A stretch of DNA of 64,000 nt from Bradyrhizobium sp. AZCC 1610 (GTDB lineage: Bacteria > Pseudomonadota > Alphaproteobacteria > Rhizobiales > Xanthobacteraceae): assembly GCF_036924515.1 (NCBI RefSeq), contig NZ_JAZHRR010000001.1, positions 3,071,001 to 3,135,000 of the forward strand. Direction: 5' to 3'. Positions 33,835 to 42,284 of this stretch are shown piece by piece. Both the position numbers and the translations under genes were made by a program. Position 1 is the first letter of the stretch; the number at the start of each line of letters is the position of its first letter. The notes under the pieces are model-generated. The model saw only the letters and a program-made list of their open reading frames with translations. It made no database searches and was not told where the DNA came from.

Positions 33835-34184
33835 TGCCGACCAAACCCAACCGTCTTTGTAGTTGTGGCCGCGTCGTCGCTTCCGGCGTGCTTTGCGCCT
33901 GTCAGGTTGCGCACCGCGCTGAGATCGATAGACGACGCCCGAACGCCGCAGCGCGCGGCTATGACGGCCAGTGGCAGAAGGCCCGCGCCGGTTTCCTGGC
34001 CCATCATCCTCATTGCGAAATGCTGATCGTATCCGGGCAGCGCTGCGGCAAGCCTGCCAGCGTGGTCGATCACATCAAGCCGCACCGCGGCGATAAGCGG
34101 TTGTTCTGGCTGAAAAGCAATTGGCAGCCGCTCTGCACCCATTGTCACAACTCGAAAAAGCAGCGGCAGGAGCGCGGGCAATGA
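33834..34184 (+). CDS. HNH endonuclease
   Basis: 116 residues. Cys-rich start (LCSCGRVVASGVLCACQVAH) then RGYDGQWQKARAGFLAHHPH, VVDHIKPHRGDKRLFWLKSN and CTHCHNSKKQRQE: the HNH triad with zinc cysteines. In HK97-like phages such HNH proteins, encoded next to terminase and portal, are needed for packaging or head morphogenesis. Here it follows a chaperone gene rather than the terminase. Confidence 0.85.
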   Translation: MPTKPNRLCSCGRVVASGVLCACQVAHRAEIDRRRPNAAARGYDGQWQKARAGFLAHHPHCEMLIVSGQRCGKPASVVDHIKPHRGDKRLFWLKSNWQPLCTHCHNSKKQRQERGQ

Positions 34185-34507
34185 TCTCAAGTGAAGACGA
34201 GCGCCAGCTTTGGTGTGCTGTCATCGCCCAGGCCATCGATGACGCGATCTGTGCGGTGGGTAAGAGCCGCCGACGGAACATGGAGATCATGGGCGCACGA
34301 GATTGGCTGACGAAGCCCAACCGTGACTTCGCTGAGGTGTGCCGCCTGGCTGGGTATGAACCCGACCGGATTCGCGCCCAGGTGTCCAAGCGCATCGACC
34401 AGGTGTTGCCGCTCGATTGTCCAGCGCCCCCAAAACCCCGGAAGCCCCGCCGTTCGCGTCGCTCTACCACCAACGAAAGCCAAGAAGCCAATGTCTCGCG
34501 TCCGTAA
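34181..34507 (+). CDS. Hypothetical phage protein
   Basis: 108 residues from ATG 34181 overlapping the HNH stop (ATGA). ISSEDERQLWCAVIAQAIDD and DWLTKPNRDFAEVCRLAGYE, PDRIRAQVSKRIDQ suggest a small helical, DNA-associated protein of the type often found beside terminases; the C-terminal 30 residues are Pro/Arg/Ser-rich and basic. Overlaps the next gene by 17 bases. Confidence 0.55.
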   Translation: MISSEDERQLWCAVIAQAIDDAICAVGKSRRRNMEIMGARDWLTKPNRDFAEVCRLAGYEPDRIRAQVSKRIDQVLPLDCPAPPKPRKPRRSRRSTTNESQEANVSRP

Positions 34508-34820
34508 GATTACCCACGACGGCGTCACCATGAGCGTTAGCGACTGGGCTCGACAGATCGGAATATTGCCCTCGACGATCACCAAGCGCATCGATGCTGG
34601 TTGGTCCGTCGAGCAGGCTCTTACCATCAAGCGACGCTGGACACACCCCATTAAGCCCCAGGCTCAGGCCGATCATGAGATGCGCGAAGCTGTGCGTCGC
34701 TTCGCTTGCGAACAGCGGCGCGCAATCGATGCGTTTGAAGAGGACATGCTTGATCGGTTGAAAGGCGTGGCGATGACCCCACCGGGGGAGGGTCGAGAAC
34801 TTTCCGAAACGCTCTCCTGA
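34491..34820 (+). CDS. Putative small DNA-binding phage protein (HTH-like)
   Basis: 109 residues from ATG 34491. HDGVTMSVSDWARQIGILPS, TITKRIDAGWSVEQALT forms a helix-turn-helix like those in phage terminase-small-subunit or AP2/HNH-associated proteins, where a domain with SxxxWAxxxGIxxxTIxxRIxxGW motif occurs. C-terminal half is charged helix. Could be a small regulator or packaging accessory. Confidence 0.55.
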   Translation: MSRVRKITHDGVTMSVSDWARQIGILPSTITKRIDAGWSVEQALTIKRRWTHPIKPQAQADHEMREAVRRFACEQRRAIDAFEEDMLDRLKGVAMTPPGEGRELSETLS

Positions 34821-34869
34821 CCGGTGGTTCTCCTCGACGCAAGACAGAATCTAATTGGAGTTTTTTTGA

Positions 34870-35151
34870 ATGGCACTTTTGACACTAGCCGACGCCAAGG
34901 CACACCTTAACGTCACGACCGACGCGGATGACGACCTGATCACGGCGAAGCTTGCCGCCGCCTCTGATTGGGTGGCGACCTACGTTGGCGAGTTCAACGG
35001 AAACGAGCCGCCCCGCGTGCGGGAGGCCGTCTTGATGTTGGCTGCCCACCTCTACAACAACCGTGAGACCGTCCTGGTCGGTATCACCGCGCAGGAATTG
35101 CCGTTCGGCTTGCTCGATATGCTGAGCGACTACCGGGCCTGGTGCGCCTGA
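34870..35151 (+). CDS. Head-tail connector protein (gp6-like)
   Basis: 93 residues: LLTLADAKAHLNVTTDADDD, LITAKLAAASDWVATYVG and VREAVLMLAAHLYNNRETV are hallmarks of HK97 gp6-like connectors, which form a ring below the portal. Start ATG 34870 after GGAG seen ten bases before. One base separates it from DUF3168. Confidence 0.82.
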   Translation: MALLTLADAKAHLNVTTDADDDLITAKLAAASDWVATYVGEFNGNEPPRVREAVLMLAAHLYNNRETVLVGITAQELPFGLLDMLSDYRAWCA

Positions 35152-35152
35152 C

Positions 35153-35572
35153 ATGCGGCACGATCCCTCCCTCGCATTGCAGAAGGCCATTAGGAATCGC
35201 CTGGTTGCGTCCCCCGACGTTCTGGCGCTGGTGCCGGCCGGCAGCATTCTCGACACCAACGGAAGGCCCGAGGTTGTCCCGGTGATCCTCCTGGGCGAGG
35301 GCCAGACGGTCCCGCGGCGCTTCTATTCGACCAGTTACGCCACCATCCATGTCTGGATCGATGAGCCGGGCCTGGTGCAGGCGAAACAGGTTGGTAGCGC
35401 CATCGTCGGCGCGCTGACGTTCGATGCTGAGGTTGAGCGAGCAGTGTTGCGGATCGACGGCTTCGATTGCCACGATCTTGCGGTGACCAATCTGCAATAC
35501 ATGCGCGACCCCCATGCGAATTACAGCCATGCGATCGTTACCGTAGCGGGTATCATGAAGGAGCGCGCGTGA
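35153..35572 (+). CDS. DUF3168 tail completion protein
   Basis: 139 residues: DPSLALQKAIRNRLVASPDV, TYATIHVW-like ATIHVWIDEPGLVQAKQVG, LDGFDCHDL-type ending, and NYSHAIVTVAGIMK. Matches DUF3168/gp17-like tail terminator/completion proteins. The usual order is connector, adaptor, gp10, DUF3168; here DUF3168 precedes the adaptor and gp10 is three kilobases away. Confidence 0.8.
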   Translation: MRHDPSLALQKAIRNRLVASPDVLALVPAGSILDTNGRPEVVPVILLGEGQTVPRRFYSTSYATIHVWIDEPGLVQAKQVGSAIVGALTFDAEVERAVLRIDGFDCHDLAVTNLQYMRDPHANYSHAIVTVAGIMKERA

Positions 35573-35886
35573 TGAGGGCAGGAACACTCGACCGCGTTAT
35601 TGAGATTCAGACCAGGACCACCGGCCTTGATCTATACGGCACGCCTATGGACGTGTGGAATACGGCCGCCGCAGTGCGGGCGCAGATGCTGCAATACGAC
35701 ACCAGCAATCGCGAGGGCGTTCACACCGCTACGGACACCACAATCACGTTCCGGATCTACTGGATCGAAGGCGTTACGCTGGAGAGCCACGTCCTCTACG
35801 AGGGGCACGCCTACAAGATTCAGAAGATTAGAGAGATCGGTCGTCGCGCCGGCTTGGACATTACGTGCGAGCGCGCCGGACTATGA
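35572..35886 (+). CDS. Head-tail adaptor (SPP1 gp16-like)
   Basis: 104 residues from ATG 35572 (shares a base with the previous stop). AGTLDRVIEIQTRTTGLDLY, AAAVRAQMLQYDTSNREGVH, TITFRIYWIEGVTLESHVLY and YKIQKIREIGRRAGLDI are diagnostic of the small beta-barrel head-tail adaptor family. Last plus-strand gene before the minus-strand insert 35901-36578. Confidence 0.82.
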   Translation: MRAGTLDRVIEIQTRTTGLDLYGTPMDVWNTAAAVRAQMLQYDTSNREGVHTATDTTITFRIYWIEGVTLESHVLYEGHAYKIQKIREIGRRAGLDITCERAGL

Positions 35887-35900
35887 GTTCTCAACCAGAA

Positions 35901-36578
35901 TCAAATTCCGAGAAGCTTATTCTGCTCCGCTCGCAATATTTGTCGGCGCTTCTCGTCAGCTGTTACCTGGGCGCCAAGATTCTCATACACGCCTCGCATT
36001 TCCTCTACACAACGCTTGAATTCCTCCTCAGCCTTCTCATGCTCGGATTCCGCTTCGGCCTTCCTTCGCTCCCAGTTGGCGCGCATTTCCTTCCCGGTAT
36101 ATCTAGGATCGTAGCTTGCAGCGTCAGAATCTCTTTTAGCCTTATCAAGGCGCTGCGCGCCTTGGCGGAATTTCATAAGTTCTTTCGAGAGTTCAGCCCT
36201 TACAACATAGGGGGAAGATGGAATCATCTTCTCGATTTGATCCTCAAAATCAGCTCCCATCAACGTGCGGGCTCCAAAAAACTCGAACTCCTTGAGAATT
36301 TCGGTTGGCTCCGTAAGTTCTTTGAACCTCATTGCGAGTTCAAAAGCTTTGCGAAGGCCGGGCAATTCCTTTTCAAGTCTATCTTGCTCGCGACCTCGTG
36401 CAGCCAATTGCATTTGACGCCTAGTCGTCCGCACACCAACAATTACACTGATCGCCGCAATGAGGGCCGCGACAAACTTAATCCAATCGGCGCCGGCCGG
36501 CAGCGCAACAATCCAAACCACAAAAATTGCAGCAAAGAGCAAGAGCGAAATCGCAAAAAGATCATAGCGCTGTTTCAT
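35901..36578 (-). CDS. Membrane-anchored coiled-coil protein (moron) inside the head-tail module
   Basis: 225 residues from ATG 36578. Two hydrophobic spans at the N-terminus (DLFAISLLLFAAIFVVWIVA and FVAALIAAISVIVGV) are followed by a long charged helical part with RTTRRQMQLAARGREQDRLE and NWERRKAEAESEHEKAEEEF, typical of coiled coils. Opposite strand and lower GC than its neighbours mark it as a late insertion. Such anti-sense cargo in structural modules is often lysogenic conversion, e.g. superinfection exclusion. No family recognised. Confidence 0.6.
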   Translation of the reverse strand: MKQRYDLFAISLLLFAAIFVVWIVALPAGADWIKFVAALIAAISVIVGVRTTRRQMQLAARGREQDRLEKELPGLRKAFELAMRFKELTEPTEILKEFEFFGARTLMGADFEDQIEKMIPSSPYVVRAELSKELMKFRQGAQRLDKAKRDSDAASYDPRYTGKEMRANWERRKAEAESEHEKAEEEFKRCVEEMRGVYENLGAQVTADEKRRQILRAEQNKLLGI

Positions 36579-36625
36579 CGGGTAAAATTGACTCCACTTT
36601 GCTCTTTTGTCGAGGGGGTTGCGGC

Positions 36626-37000
36626 GTGAAGGGTCGAAAACCTGCGCTTGCCGCAGACCAGAAGGCTCTGGGTGTCGTGAAACCGGCTGCGTGGCTCTCA
36701 ACGCATGCAAAAGCCGAATGGCGGCGGGTGATGCCTGATCTCGTTGAGCGACGCATTCTGACGAATGCCGATCTCGGTAGCCTCGAAAGTTATTGCATAG
36801 CGATTGGCCGCGTTCGCGAGCTTGAAAAGCTGCTGCGCGCCGGCATCGATCCAAAGCTCTTCCGCATGCAGGATCAGGCCATCAAGACAGCGCGCCAGCT
36901 TGCCGCTGAACTTGGCCTTACCCCGGTATCGAGGTCACGCCCTTCGATCCGCGACGACAACCAGGACGACGATGACGACAATCCACTCAACGTATCCTGA
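36626..37000 (+). CDS. Terminase small subunit (P27 family-like)
   Basis: 124 residues from GTG 36626 with AGGGGG upstream: KGRKPALAADQKALGVVKPA, AWLSTHAKAEWRRVMPDLVE, RRILTNADLGSLESYCIAIG, ending in RQLAAELGLTPVSRSRPS and an acidic tail. This is the small terminase P27-type pattern. It binds phage DNA at the packaging site. Overlaps the large subunit by 29 bases. Confidence 0.82.
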   Translation: MKGRKPALAADQKALGVVKPAAWLSTHAKAEWRRVMPDLVERRILTNADLGSLESYCIAIGRVRELEKLLRAGIDPKLFRMQDQAIKTARQLAAELGLTPVSRSRPSIRDDNQDDDDDNPLNVS

Positions 37001-38588
37001 CTGGTTGTATGACGGCACCGAAATTCCCGACCCGTTCGGCTATGGCGAGCGCGCGGTCGAGTTTCTGCGTCGGCTGAAGCATCCAAAAAGCCGCTCGCCG
37101 AAGAAAGCATTCAGCCTTGACCCGTGGCAGGAGCGCATCGTCCGGCGCATCTATGGCCCGCGAAAGGATGACGGCACGCGGATCGTCAACACCGTCGTGG
37201 TCCTTGTCCCGCGCGGCAACCGTAAGACCAGTTTGTCGGCGGCGCTTGCGCTACTGCATACCATCGGCCCCGAATTGGTCCCTGGCGGCGAGTGTATCTT
37301 TGCCGCAAGTGACCGGAAGCAGGCCGGCATCGCCTTCAAAGAGGCGCGCGGCATCGTGCAGGCGGACAAGCGCGTCCTAAGCAATGTCAAGGTCTATGAC
37401 GCGTTTAATTCGGCGAAGAAAATCGCGTATCCGCGCGAGAGTTCGGAGCTTGAGGTTGTGTCGTCTGACGCTCCCGGACAAGAGGGACGGACACCGGCTT
37501 TCGTCCTGGCGGATGAAATCCATGTCTGGCGCGGCACTGATCTCTGGAAGGTGCTAACAAACGGCCTCGATAAGACGGACAATAGCCTTCTAGTCGTGGC
37601 GACTACGGCGGGACGTGGCCAGGACAACATCGCCCATGAAGTGATTGAGCGCGCCCGCAAGGTGGCGCGTGGTGAAATCATCGATCCATCACTGTTGCCG
37701 GTCTTGTTTGAGGCTGCTCCCGAATGCGATTGGACCAGCGAGGACGTTTGGCGCCGCGTCAATCCTGGCAGCGCTCATGGCTATCCCTCGCTAGACGGAT
37801 TCCGCCGCCATGTCGCGCGGGCGAAAGACAGCCCGACCGAACGCGACAGCCTGAAGCAATACAAGCTGAACATCTGGCTTGACCATAGCACCAGCCCGTT
37901 TGTGGACATGAGCGTTTATGACAAGGGCGCCGATCCGATCAACTATGACGCTCTGGTCGGTGCGCCGTGTTGGATCGGCTGCGATATGTCCAAGACAACG
38001 GACCTGTCCGCCGTGGTCGCATGCTTCCGGGAGGGCGACACCTATACCGTATTGCCGCAGTTCTTCTGTCCCGCTGACGACATCCGGAAGCGCGGCGATC
38101 TCGACGGCGTTGATTATGTTCGCTGGTCGCAAGAGGGATTCATCACGGCGACCCCAGGCAACGTGATCGACAACCGAGCAGTCGCGGACTGCATTCGCGG
38201 TCTCTGCCAGCGCTATGACGTTCGGGAGATCGCATTCGATGCAGCCTACGCCCAGGCCGTGACAGGGCCGCTGAATGACGAAGGACTGCCGGTCATTACG
38301 ATGCGTCAGGGCTGGATCACACAATCGCCGGCTCTCAACACCCTTGAGGCTGCAATTTTGAGCGGCAATTTTCGTCACGGCGGCCATCCGGTGCTCCGCT
38401 GGTGCTTTTCGAACGTCGCGATCCACACCGACAGCGCTGGCAACCGCGTCATGCACAAGGGCAAGTCTACTGATCGGATCGACGGCGCTGCCGCGTCGTG
38501 GATGGCCGTGTCGCGCGCGGCGGCTGGGAACAGTGGCCTCAGCTTCCTCGACGACCCCAACGTCACCGCTGAGGACATGGTCCTATGA
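36972..38588 (+). CDS. Terminase large subunit (HK97 type)
   Basis: 538 residues from ATG 36972. ATPase: P-loop VPRGNRKTS at 79-87, motif VLADEIHVWRGTDLWK with Asp181-Glu182, coupling motif VVATTAG. Nuclease domain from about 335 (WIGCDMSKTTDLSA, AFDAAYAQAVTGPL). Drives ATP-dependent DNA packaging and cuts concatemers. In canonical HK97 order it lies before the portal; here it lies 8 kb after it. Start TGA/ATG overlap with gp10 downstream. Confidence 0.88.
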   Translation: MTTIHSTYPDWLYDGTEIPDPFGYGERAVEFLRRLKHPKSRSPKKAFSLDPWQERIVRRIYGPRKDDGTRIVNTVVVLVPRGNRKTSLSAALALLHTIGPELVPGGECIFAASDRKQAGIAFKEARGIVQADKRVLSNVKVYDAFNSAKKIAYPRESSELEVVSSDAPGQEGRTPAFVLADEIHVWRGTDLWKVLTNGLDKTDNSLLVVATTAGRGQDNIAHEVIERARKVARGEIIDPSLLPVLFEAAPECDWTSEDVWRRVNPGSAHGYPSLDGFRRHVARAKDSPTERDSLKQYKLNIWLDHSTSPFVDMSVYDKGADPINYDALVGAPCWIGCDMSKTTDLSAVVACFREGDTYTVLPQFFCPADDIRKRGDLDGVDYVRWSQEGFITATPGNVIDNRAVADCIRGLCQRYDVREIAFDAAYAQAVTGPLNDEGLPVITMRQGWITQSPALNTLEAAILSGNFRHGGHPVLRWCFSNVAIHTDSAGNRVMHKGKSTDRIDGAAASWMAVSRAAAGNSGLSFLDDPNVTAEDMVL

Positions 38589-38983
38589 CCGCCGACGAGC
38601 TTCAAGATTATCTGGAAAGCCTCCCGGACAAGGTTGAGCAGAACGTCGCGGACGTTCTCCAGGACCAGGCGCGCCAGCTATCGGAAGCCCAGCGCGCGGC
38701 GTTACGGGCACACCAGGCGGCACCGGACGAAAGTGGACACCTTGAGGAATCATGCCGTGTTGAAACCCGCGATCCGCTCGACGTGCATGTTGTCGCGGGC
38801 GGCGAGCTCACGACCACCGAGGTCCGCACCGGTAGCGGCGAGCCATACGACTACAGCCTCGGTTTCGAATTCGGCAATTCGAGGCAGCCGGCGCGCCCCT
38901 TCTTTTATTCGACCTATAGGGCGATGAAGCCCGACATAGACGAAGCAATCTCAGACGCAATTGGAAAGGCAATCGATCAATGA
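38585..38983 (+). CDS. HK97 gp10-like head-tail/tail completion protein
   Basis: 132 residues: LESLPDKVEQNVADVLQDQA, SGHLEESCRVETRDPLDVHV, LGFEFGNSRQPARPFFYSTY. The EFGxxxxPARPFF motif is the mark of the HK97 gp10 family, found at the head-tail interface. Overlaps terminase and the next gene by ATGA. Confidence 0.8.
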   Translation: MTADELQDYLESLPDKVEQNVADVLQDQARQLSEAQRAALRAHQAAPDESGHLEESCRVETRDPLDVHVVAGGELTTTEVRTGSGEPYDYSLGFEFGNSRQPARPFFYSTYRAMKPDIDEAISDAIGKAIDQ

Positions 38984-39327
38984 CTGACACCACCGACACC
39001 CCGCGCCCGATCATTTGGGCTGGCGGATCACACCACATGACCCTCAATCAACGCTGGGTTCGATCCGTCTTGTCCGTTCGCGGGCTCCCGGGCGACTTCG
39101 GATCCACACCTGCAGCGGCCTTCAAACGGTTTGAGCAGGGCGTCGCCAGCACCGACGACATAGAGCAGGTTATCTACCTGGGCCTGATCGGCGGCGGCTT
39201 GTCCCGCGAGGAAGCCGACGACCTGGTCGATAAGCATGTGCGCGCGCGTCCGGTGCTGGAAAATCTCGCCACTGCCGTCCGCGTGCTCTCCACGCTGTTT
39301 GCGGACCAGGAAGGGGAGGCCGCGTAA
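38980..39327 (+). CDS. Tail assembly chaperone-like protein (GTA gp10 type), copy 2
   Basis: 115 residues: SVRGLPGDFGSTPAAAFKRF, EQVIYLGLIGGGLSREEADD, LVDKHVRARPVLENLATAV. LIGGGLS..EADDLVDKHV resembles the C-terminal part of the chaperone at 30810 (AIGGGMPPKRAAEMIAAYV). Directly before the tape measure, the normal place for tail chaperones. ATG overlaps the gp10 stop. Confidence 0.6.
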   Translation: MTDTTDTPRPIIWAGGSHHMTLNQRWVRSVLSVRGLPGDFGSTPAAAFKRFEQGVASTDDIEQVIYLGLIGGGLSREEADDLVDKHVRARPVLENLATAVRVLSTLFADQEGEAA

Positions 39328-41537
39328 TGGCCAAGAAACCGTCCCTCGACATCGCACTTGGCGCGCCGGATATTCAGGCGTTCCGCTCGAAAATGAACGA
39401 GGCCAGCAACCACGTCGGCACCGTCGCACGGCAGATCAGTCAGCAATTCCTCAACATGAACGAGGGGATCAGGGACGGTTTGCTAGCTTCAGCTTCCCGC
39501 ATGGCGCTCGGCATGGTTGGCAGGATCGCGCTGGTCGTCGGAAGCTTCAAGCTTATGTCCGACGCCATCAGCGGCGCGCGGGAACAGCTTGCGGACATGG
39601 TCGCCCTTGCCGACAAGGCGCAAAACCTGGGCGTCTCGCCACAGTTCCTGCAATCGTTCACCGCCGAATCCAAAAAGCTGAAGGTAGAAGCTGGCGAACT
39701 CGAATCCGCATTGAGCCATGCGTTCGGCGCGACGAAAGAGAAGTCGCCTATCGATATCGGCGCCTGGGAGACCGGCAAAGAGCGGATCACCGATGTTGAA
39801 AAAGCGCTGCGCGTTCTCAACGCCACCGTTGCGAGCGGCAAGCTTGAGGGCCTGGTGCTGTTCCGTGACGCCAATACCCAGGAACAGAAGGTCATCGCCG
39901 TATTGAAGGCGATGCAACAGCTTGAGCAGATTGGGCAGCGCGCCGCCGCGCTCGATCTCGGCGAGCGCATGTTTGGATCGCAATTTGTGGAGCGTATCCG
40001 GCAGGGCAAGACCAGCGCGGAGAGCATGCTGGCGACGGTCAAGGAAGTCAGCGCCAATTCGGACGGCATCTTTTCGAACGTCCTGGTGCAGCGCGCAAAG
40101 GAAATGGACCTTGAACTTCAGAGGGCTCACCAACGCCTATCGACGGCGCTAAAACCATCGTGGGATGACCTGGCATCGGTCCTGCTGACGATAAAGGGCT
40201 ATTGGGCGGACACGATCAACCTGATCGCCAAGGCCGTGGAGCTTTCGAACCAGATCAAAATCCCCGGCTTTACCAGCGACACCGACATCGACGCCAAACG
40301 CGATGCGCTCGGAAAGGTCAACGCGCGGCTCAACGGCACAAGCTCTTGGACCGACACGTATGGCATCCTTGCCAGCCGTGAGACCCTTGAGGGCCACCGC
40401 GACCGGCTGCAAAAGGAGATCGCCGCGCTCGCCCAGGGCGATCAGTATGGCCCGCCCGTTCCTGGCACGTCACGCGGCGCTGGTGCAGCGCCGACGTTGA
40501 AGCCGACAGATACCGGCGTCGATAAGCTTCAGGGTGCTATCGACGGCACCGAGAAGCGCATCGCTGCATTGAAGGCGGAAGCTGGCGCGGTCGATCTTAC
40601 GACCGAGGCCAGAAATAGATTGAAGATCGTCGCGCAACTCGAAACCGTCGCGATGCAGGCGAACGCAGCGGCGGGGAAGGGCGCTAACGTCGTCACCGAG
40701 GAACAACGCCAGAAGATCAACGAAGTCGCCGACGCCTACGCCCAGGCAACCAAGGCGATTGAGCAGGCCAAAGTTGCCAGTGAAATCAGGCGCGATTCAC
40801 AAACGGCTTTGCTTGATCCGCAAGACGTGCAGATCGCGGAACGCCTGCGGTCGATCTATCCCGACGTCGCAACAGCGCTCGGCAGCGTGGAAGCGCAGGC
40901 GATGCGGACCAACGAGGTCATGCGGTCCATCGGCAACACCATGTCGTCATCGTTGACGACGGGCTTGGCAGACATTCTCGACGGCACCAAATCCGTCAGT
41001 GAGGGCTTCGCCAGCATGGGTAAGGTGATCTTACGGTCGCTCGAAGAGGCCCTAATCAAAATGCTGGTCGTGCAACCGATCATGCGCTCGTTGAGCGGTG
41101 CCCTGGGCGGCGGACTGTTCGGCTTTGCCGACGGCGGCCTGGTCAGCGCCGGAAACTTCGCGGACGGCGGCCAGATTCAAGGACCAGGAACCGGCCGCAG
41201 TGACAGCATTGTCGCGCGCGTCTCCAACGGCGAGTTCATTACGAATGCGCAATCTACGGCGAGGCACCTGCCATTGTTGCAGGCAATCAACAGCGACCGT
41301 TTGCCTCGTTTTGCAGACGGTGGCGCGGTTGGCTCAGTTCCGGCGCTTAGTGCTGGCGGTGGCCATACCATCTCGACGGCGGTCAATGTGACGGTGCAGG
41401 GATCGCCAGGATCTTCACAGGCCGATCACGATGCGCTCGGGAAGGTCATCGGGCGCCACGTTCAAGACGCGGTAGACGCTGCCGTTGTGAAGCAGATGCG
41501 GACTCAAATGCGACCAGGCGGCTTGCTCAAGCGATAG
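39327..41537 (+). CDS. Tail tape measure protein
   Basis: 736 residues. N-terminal helical region, then a hydrophobic segment (MALGMVGRIALVVGSFKL), long coiled coils (TGVDKLQGAIDGTEKRIAAL, ATKAIEQAKVASEIRRDSQT) and a C-terminus with the diagnostic repeats FADGGLVSAGNFADGGQIQG and SNGEFITNAQSTARHLPLLQ. The length predicts a tail of roughly 100 nm, if 1.5 angstrom per residue holds. It is the last gene of the plus-strand operon, after which no tail-tip or fibre genes follow. Confidence 0.88.
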   Translation: MAKKPSLDIALGAPDIQAFRSKMNEASNHVGTVARQISQQFLNMNEGIRDGLLASASRMALGMVGRIALVVGSFKLMSDAISGAREQLADMVALADKAQNLGVSPQFLQSFTAESKKLKVEAGELESALSHAFGATKEKSPIDIGAWETGKERITDVEKALRVLNATVASGKLEGLVLFRDANTQEQKVIAVLKAMQQLEQIGQRAAALDLGERMFGSQFVERIRQGKTSAESMLATVKEVSANSDGIFSNVLVQRAKEMDLELQRAHQRLSTALKPSWDDLASVLLTIKGYWADTINLIAKAVELSNQIKIPGFTSDTDIDAKRDALGKVNARLNGTSSWTDTYGILASRETLEGHRDRLQKEIAALAQGDQYGPPVPGTSRGAGAAPTLKPTDTGVDKLQGAIDGTEKRIAALKAEAGAVDLTTEARNRLKIVAQLETVAMQANAAAGKGANVVTEEQRQKINEVADAYAQATKAIEQAKVASEIRRDSQTALLDPQDVQIAERLRSIYPDVATALGSVEAQAMRTNEVMRSIGNTMSSSLTTGLADILDGTKSVSEGFASMGKVILRSLEEALIKMLVVQPIMRSLSGALGGGLFGFADGGLVSAGNFADGGQIQGPGTGRSDSIVARVSNGEFITNAQSTARHLPLLQAINSDRLPRFADGGAVGSVPALSAGGGHTISTAVNVTVQGSPGSSQADHDALGKVIGRHVQDAVDAAVVKQMRTQMRPGGLLKR

Positions 41538-41550
41538 TTGGCAAAGAGAT

Positions 41551-41580
41551 AGCCCCCGGGAGGAGTCATTCCCGAGGGCT
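41551..41580 (+). terminator. Hairpin at the end of the tape measure operon
   Basis: AGCCCCCGGGA (41551-41561) pairs with TCCCGAGGGCT (41570-41580), 11 bp with one mismatch and an eight-base loop, starting 14 bases after the tape measure stop. No U-run follows, so a weak or factor-dependent terminator. Confidence 0.5.
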
Positions 41581-41722
41581 TCCCTGATGAGACACACGCG
41601 GCGAGCGTTGCCTACTTCCATTATAGCAACTTCTTCGAGCTTTTACGCAGTTTCTCGAAAACTTTTTCGGGAGTCAATTCACCGCACACTATTAGTAGTG
41701 TCACCGCTCAACGGTATTGTCA

Positions 41723-41741
41723 GGGAGCGCTTCGCGCTCCC
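41723..41741 (+). terminator. GC-rich hairpin
   Basis: GGGAGCGC (41723-41730), loop TTC, GCGCTCCC (41734-41741), followed by GCTTTGC. Perfect 8-bp stem. Either a terminator or the first element of the structured region that follows. Bases 41581-41722 hold no gene, and 41742-41900 are A+T-richer with none either. Confidence 0.45.
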
Positions 41742-41903
41742 GCTTTGCAGTCGATCACATCGATTGAAACATACAAACCAACTTACACACTCAATCACCA
41801 TTCCAAAGGAAACTTTCTCCCTCCAAGGACAAGCACCTAGACCATAAGCCTAAGCGCCTATCCTGAAGGGAGAGAAATTCGAGGGTTCATTCCACCGAAG
41901 GTT

Positions 41904-42273
41904 AGTCTGGAGCGTAGCGGTCGTGATGACGATCACGGCGAGGCGGCATCCATTGGCCTCGCCATAAGCTCCGTTTCTCGATTGCAAGCAATCATGCGGT
42001 TATCCGGCCGAAACCGGACGCCCAACCCGCATGCAAGACAATCCATCAACATGGGGCTGGTGAAGGGTGCCGTGAGGCAGGGCCTTCATCTTTTGGCGCG
42101 TTCGACGATCTGCGATCGTCCGGTGCAACCTGACCAAGGCGTCCTACCTCTCCGTAGGGGTGCGCGTGGTCCGATATCCCGTTCGCCTGCGGCTGGCTCA
42201 TAGGAGGCGTGGTTTCCCGCCTCACCGTCTCGTTTGAAGCCGCTATACTGTCGCCCCAAAGGAAGGAAGACAG
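41904..42273 (+). ncRNA. Candidate large structured RNA
   Basis: No ORF in either strand looks coding, yet hairpins follow one another: GGAGC 41909 with GCTCC 41968 enclosing CGTGAT/ATCACG (41922, 41932) and GCGAGGC/GCCTCGC (41938, 41956), i.e. a three-way junction; GATTG/CAATC (41980, 41989); ATGCGG/CCGCAT (41994, 42027) enclosing TCCGG/CCGGA (42003, 42014); TGAAGG/CCTTCA (42061, 42083) enclosing TGCC-GTGA-GGCA, a GNRA tetraloop; GACGATC/GATCGTC (42104, 42114); GACCA/TGGTC (42132, 42167) enclosing CCTAC/GTAGG; GAGGCG/CGCCTC (42204, 42218); CTGTC/GACAG (42248, 42269). Strand is taken as plus because the GNRA loop and operon read that way. I cannot match it to RNase P, tmRNA, group I/II introns or any named class. 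Confidence 0.5.
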
Positions 42274-42284
42274 GTTCTCATCAA

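Noticed and set aside
41587..41847. 86-codon plus-strand ORF after the tape measure
   Set aside because: Low-quality codons, crosses two hairpins, no ribosome binding site or recognisable protein.
41982..42203. 73-codon plus-strand ORF in the structured region
   Set aside because: No ribosome binding site, Arg/Pro/Gly noise, and it runs through self-complementary stems.
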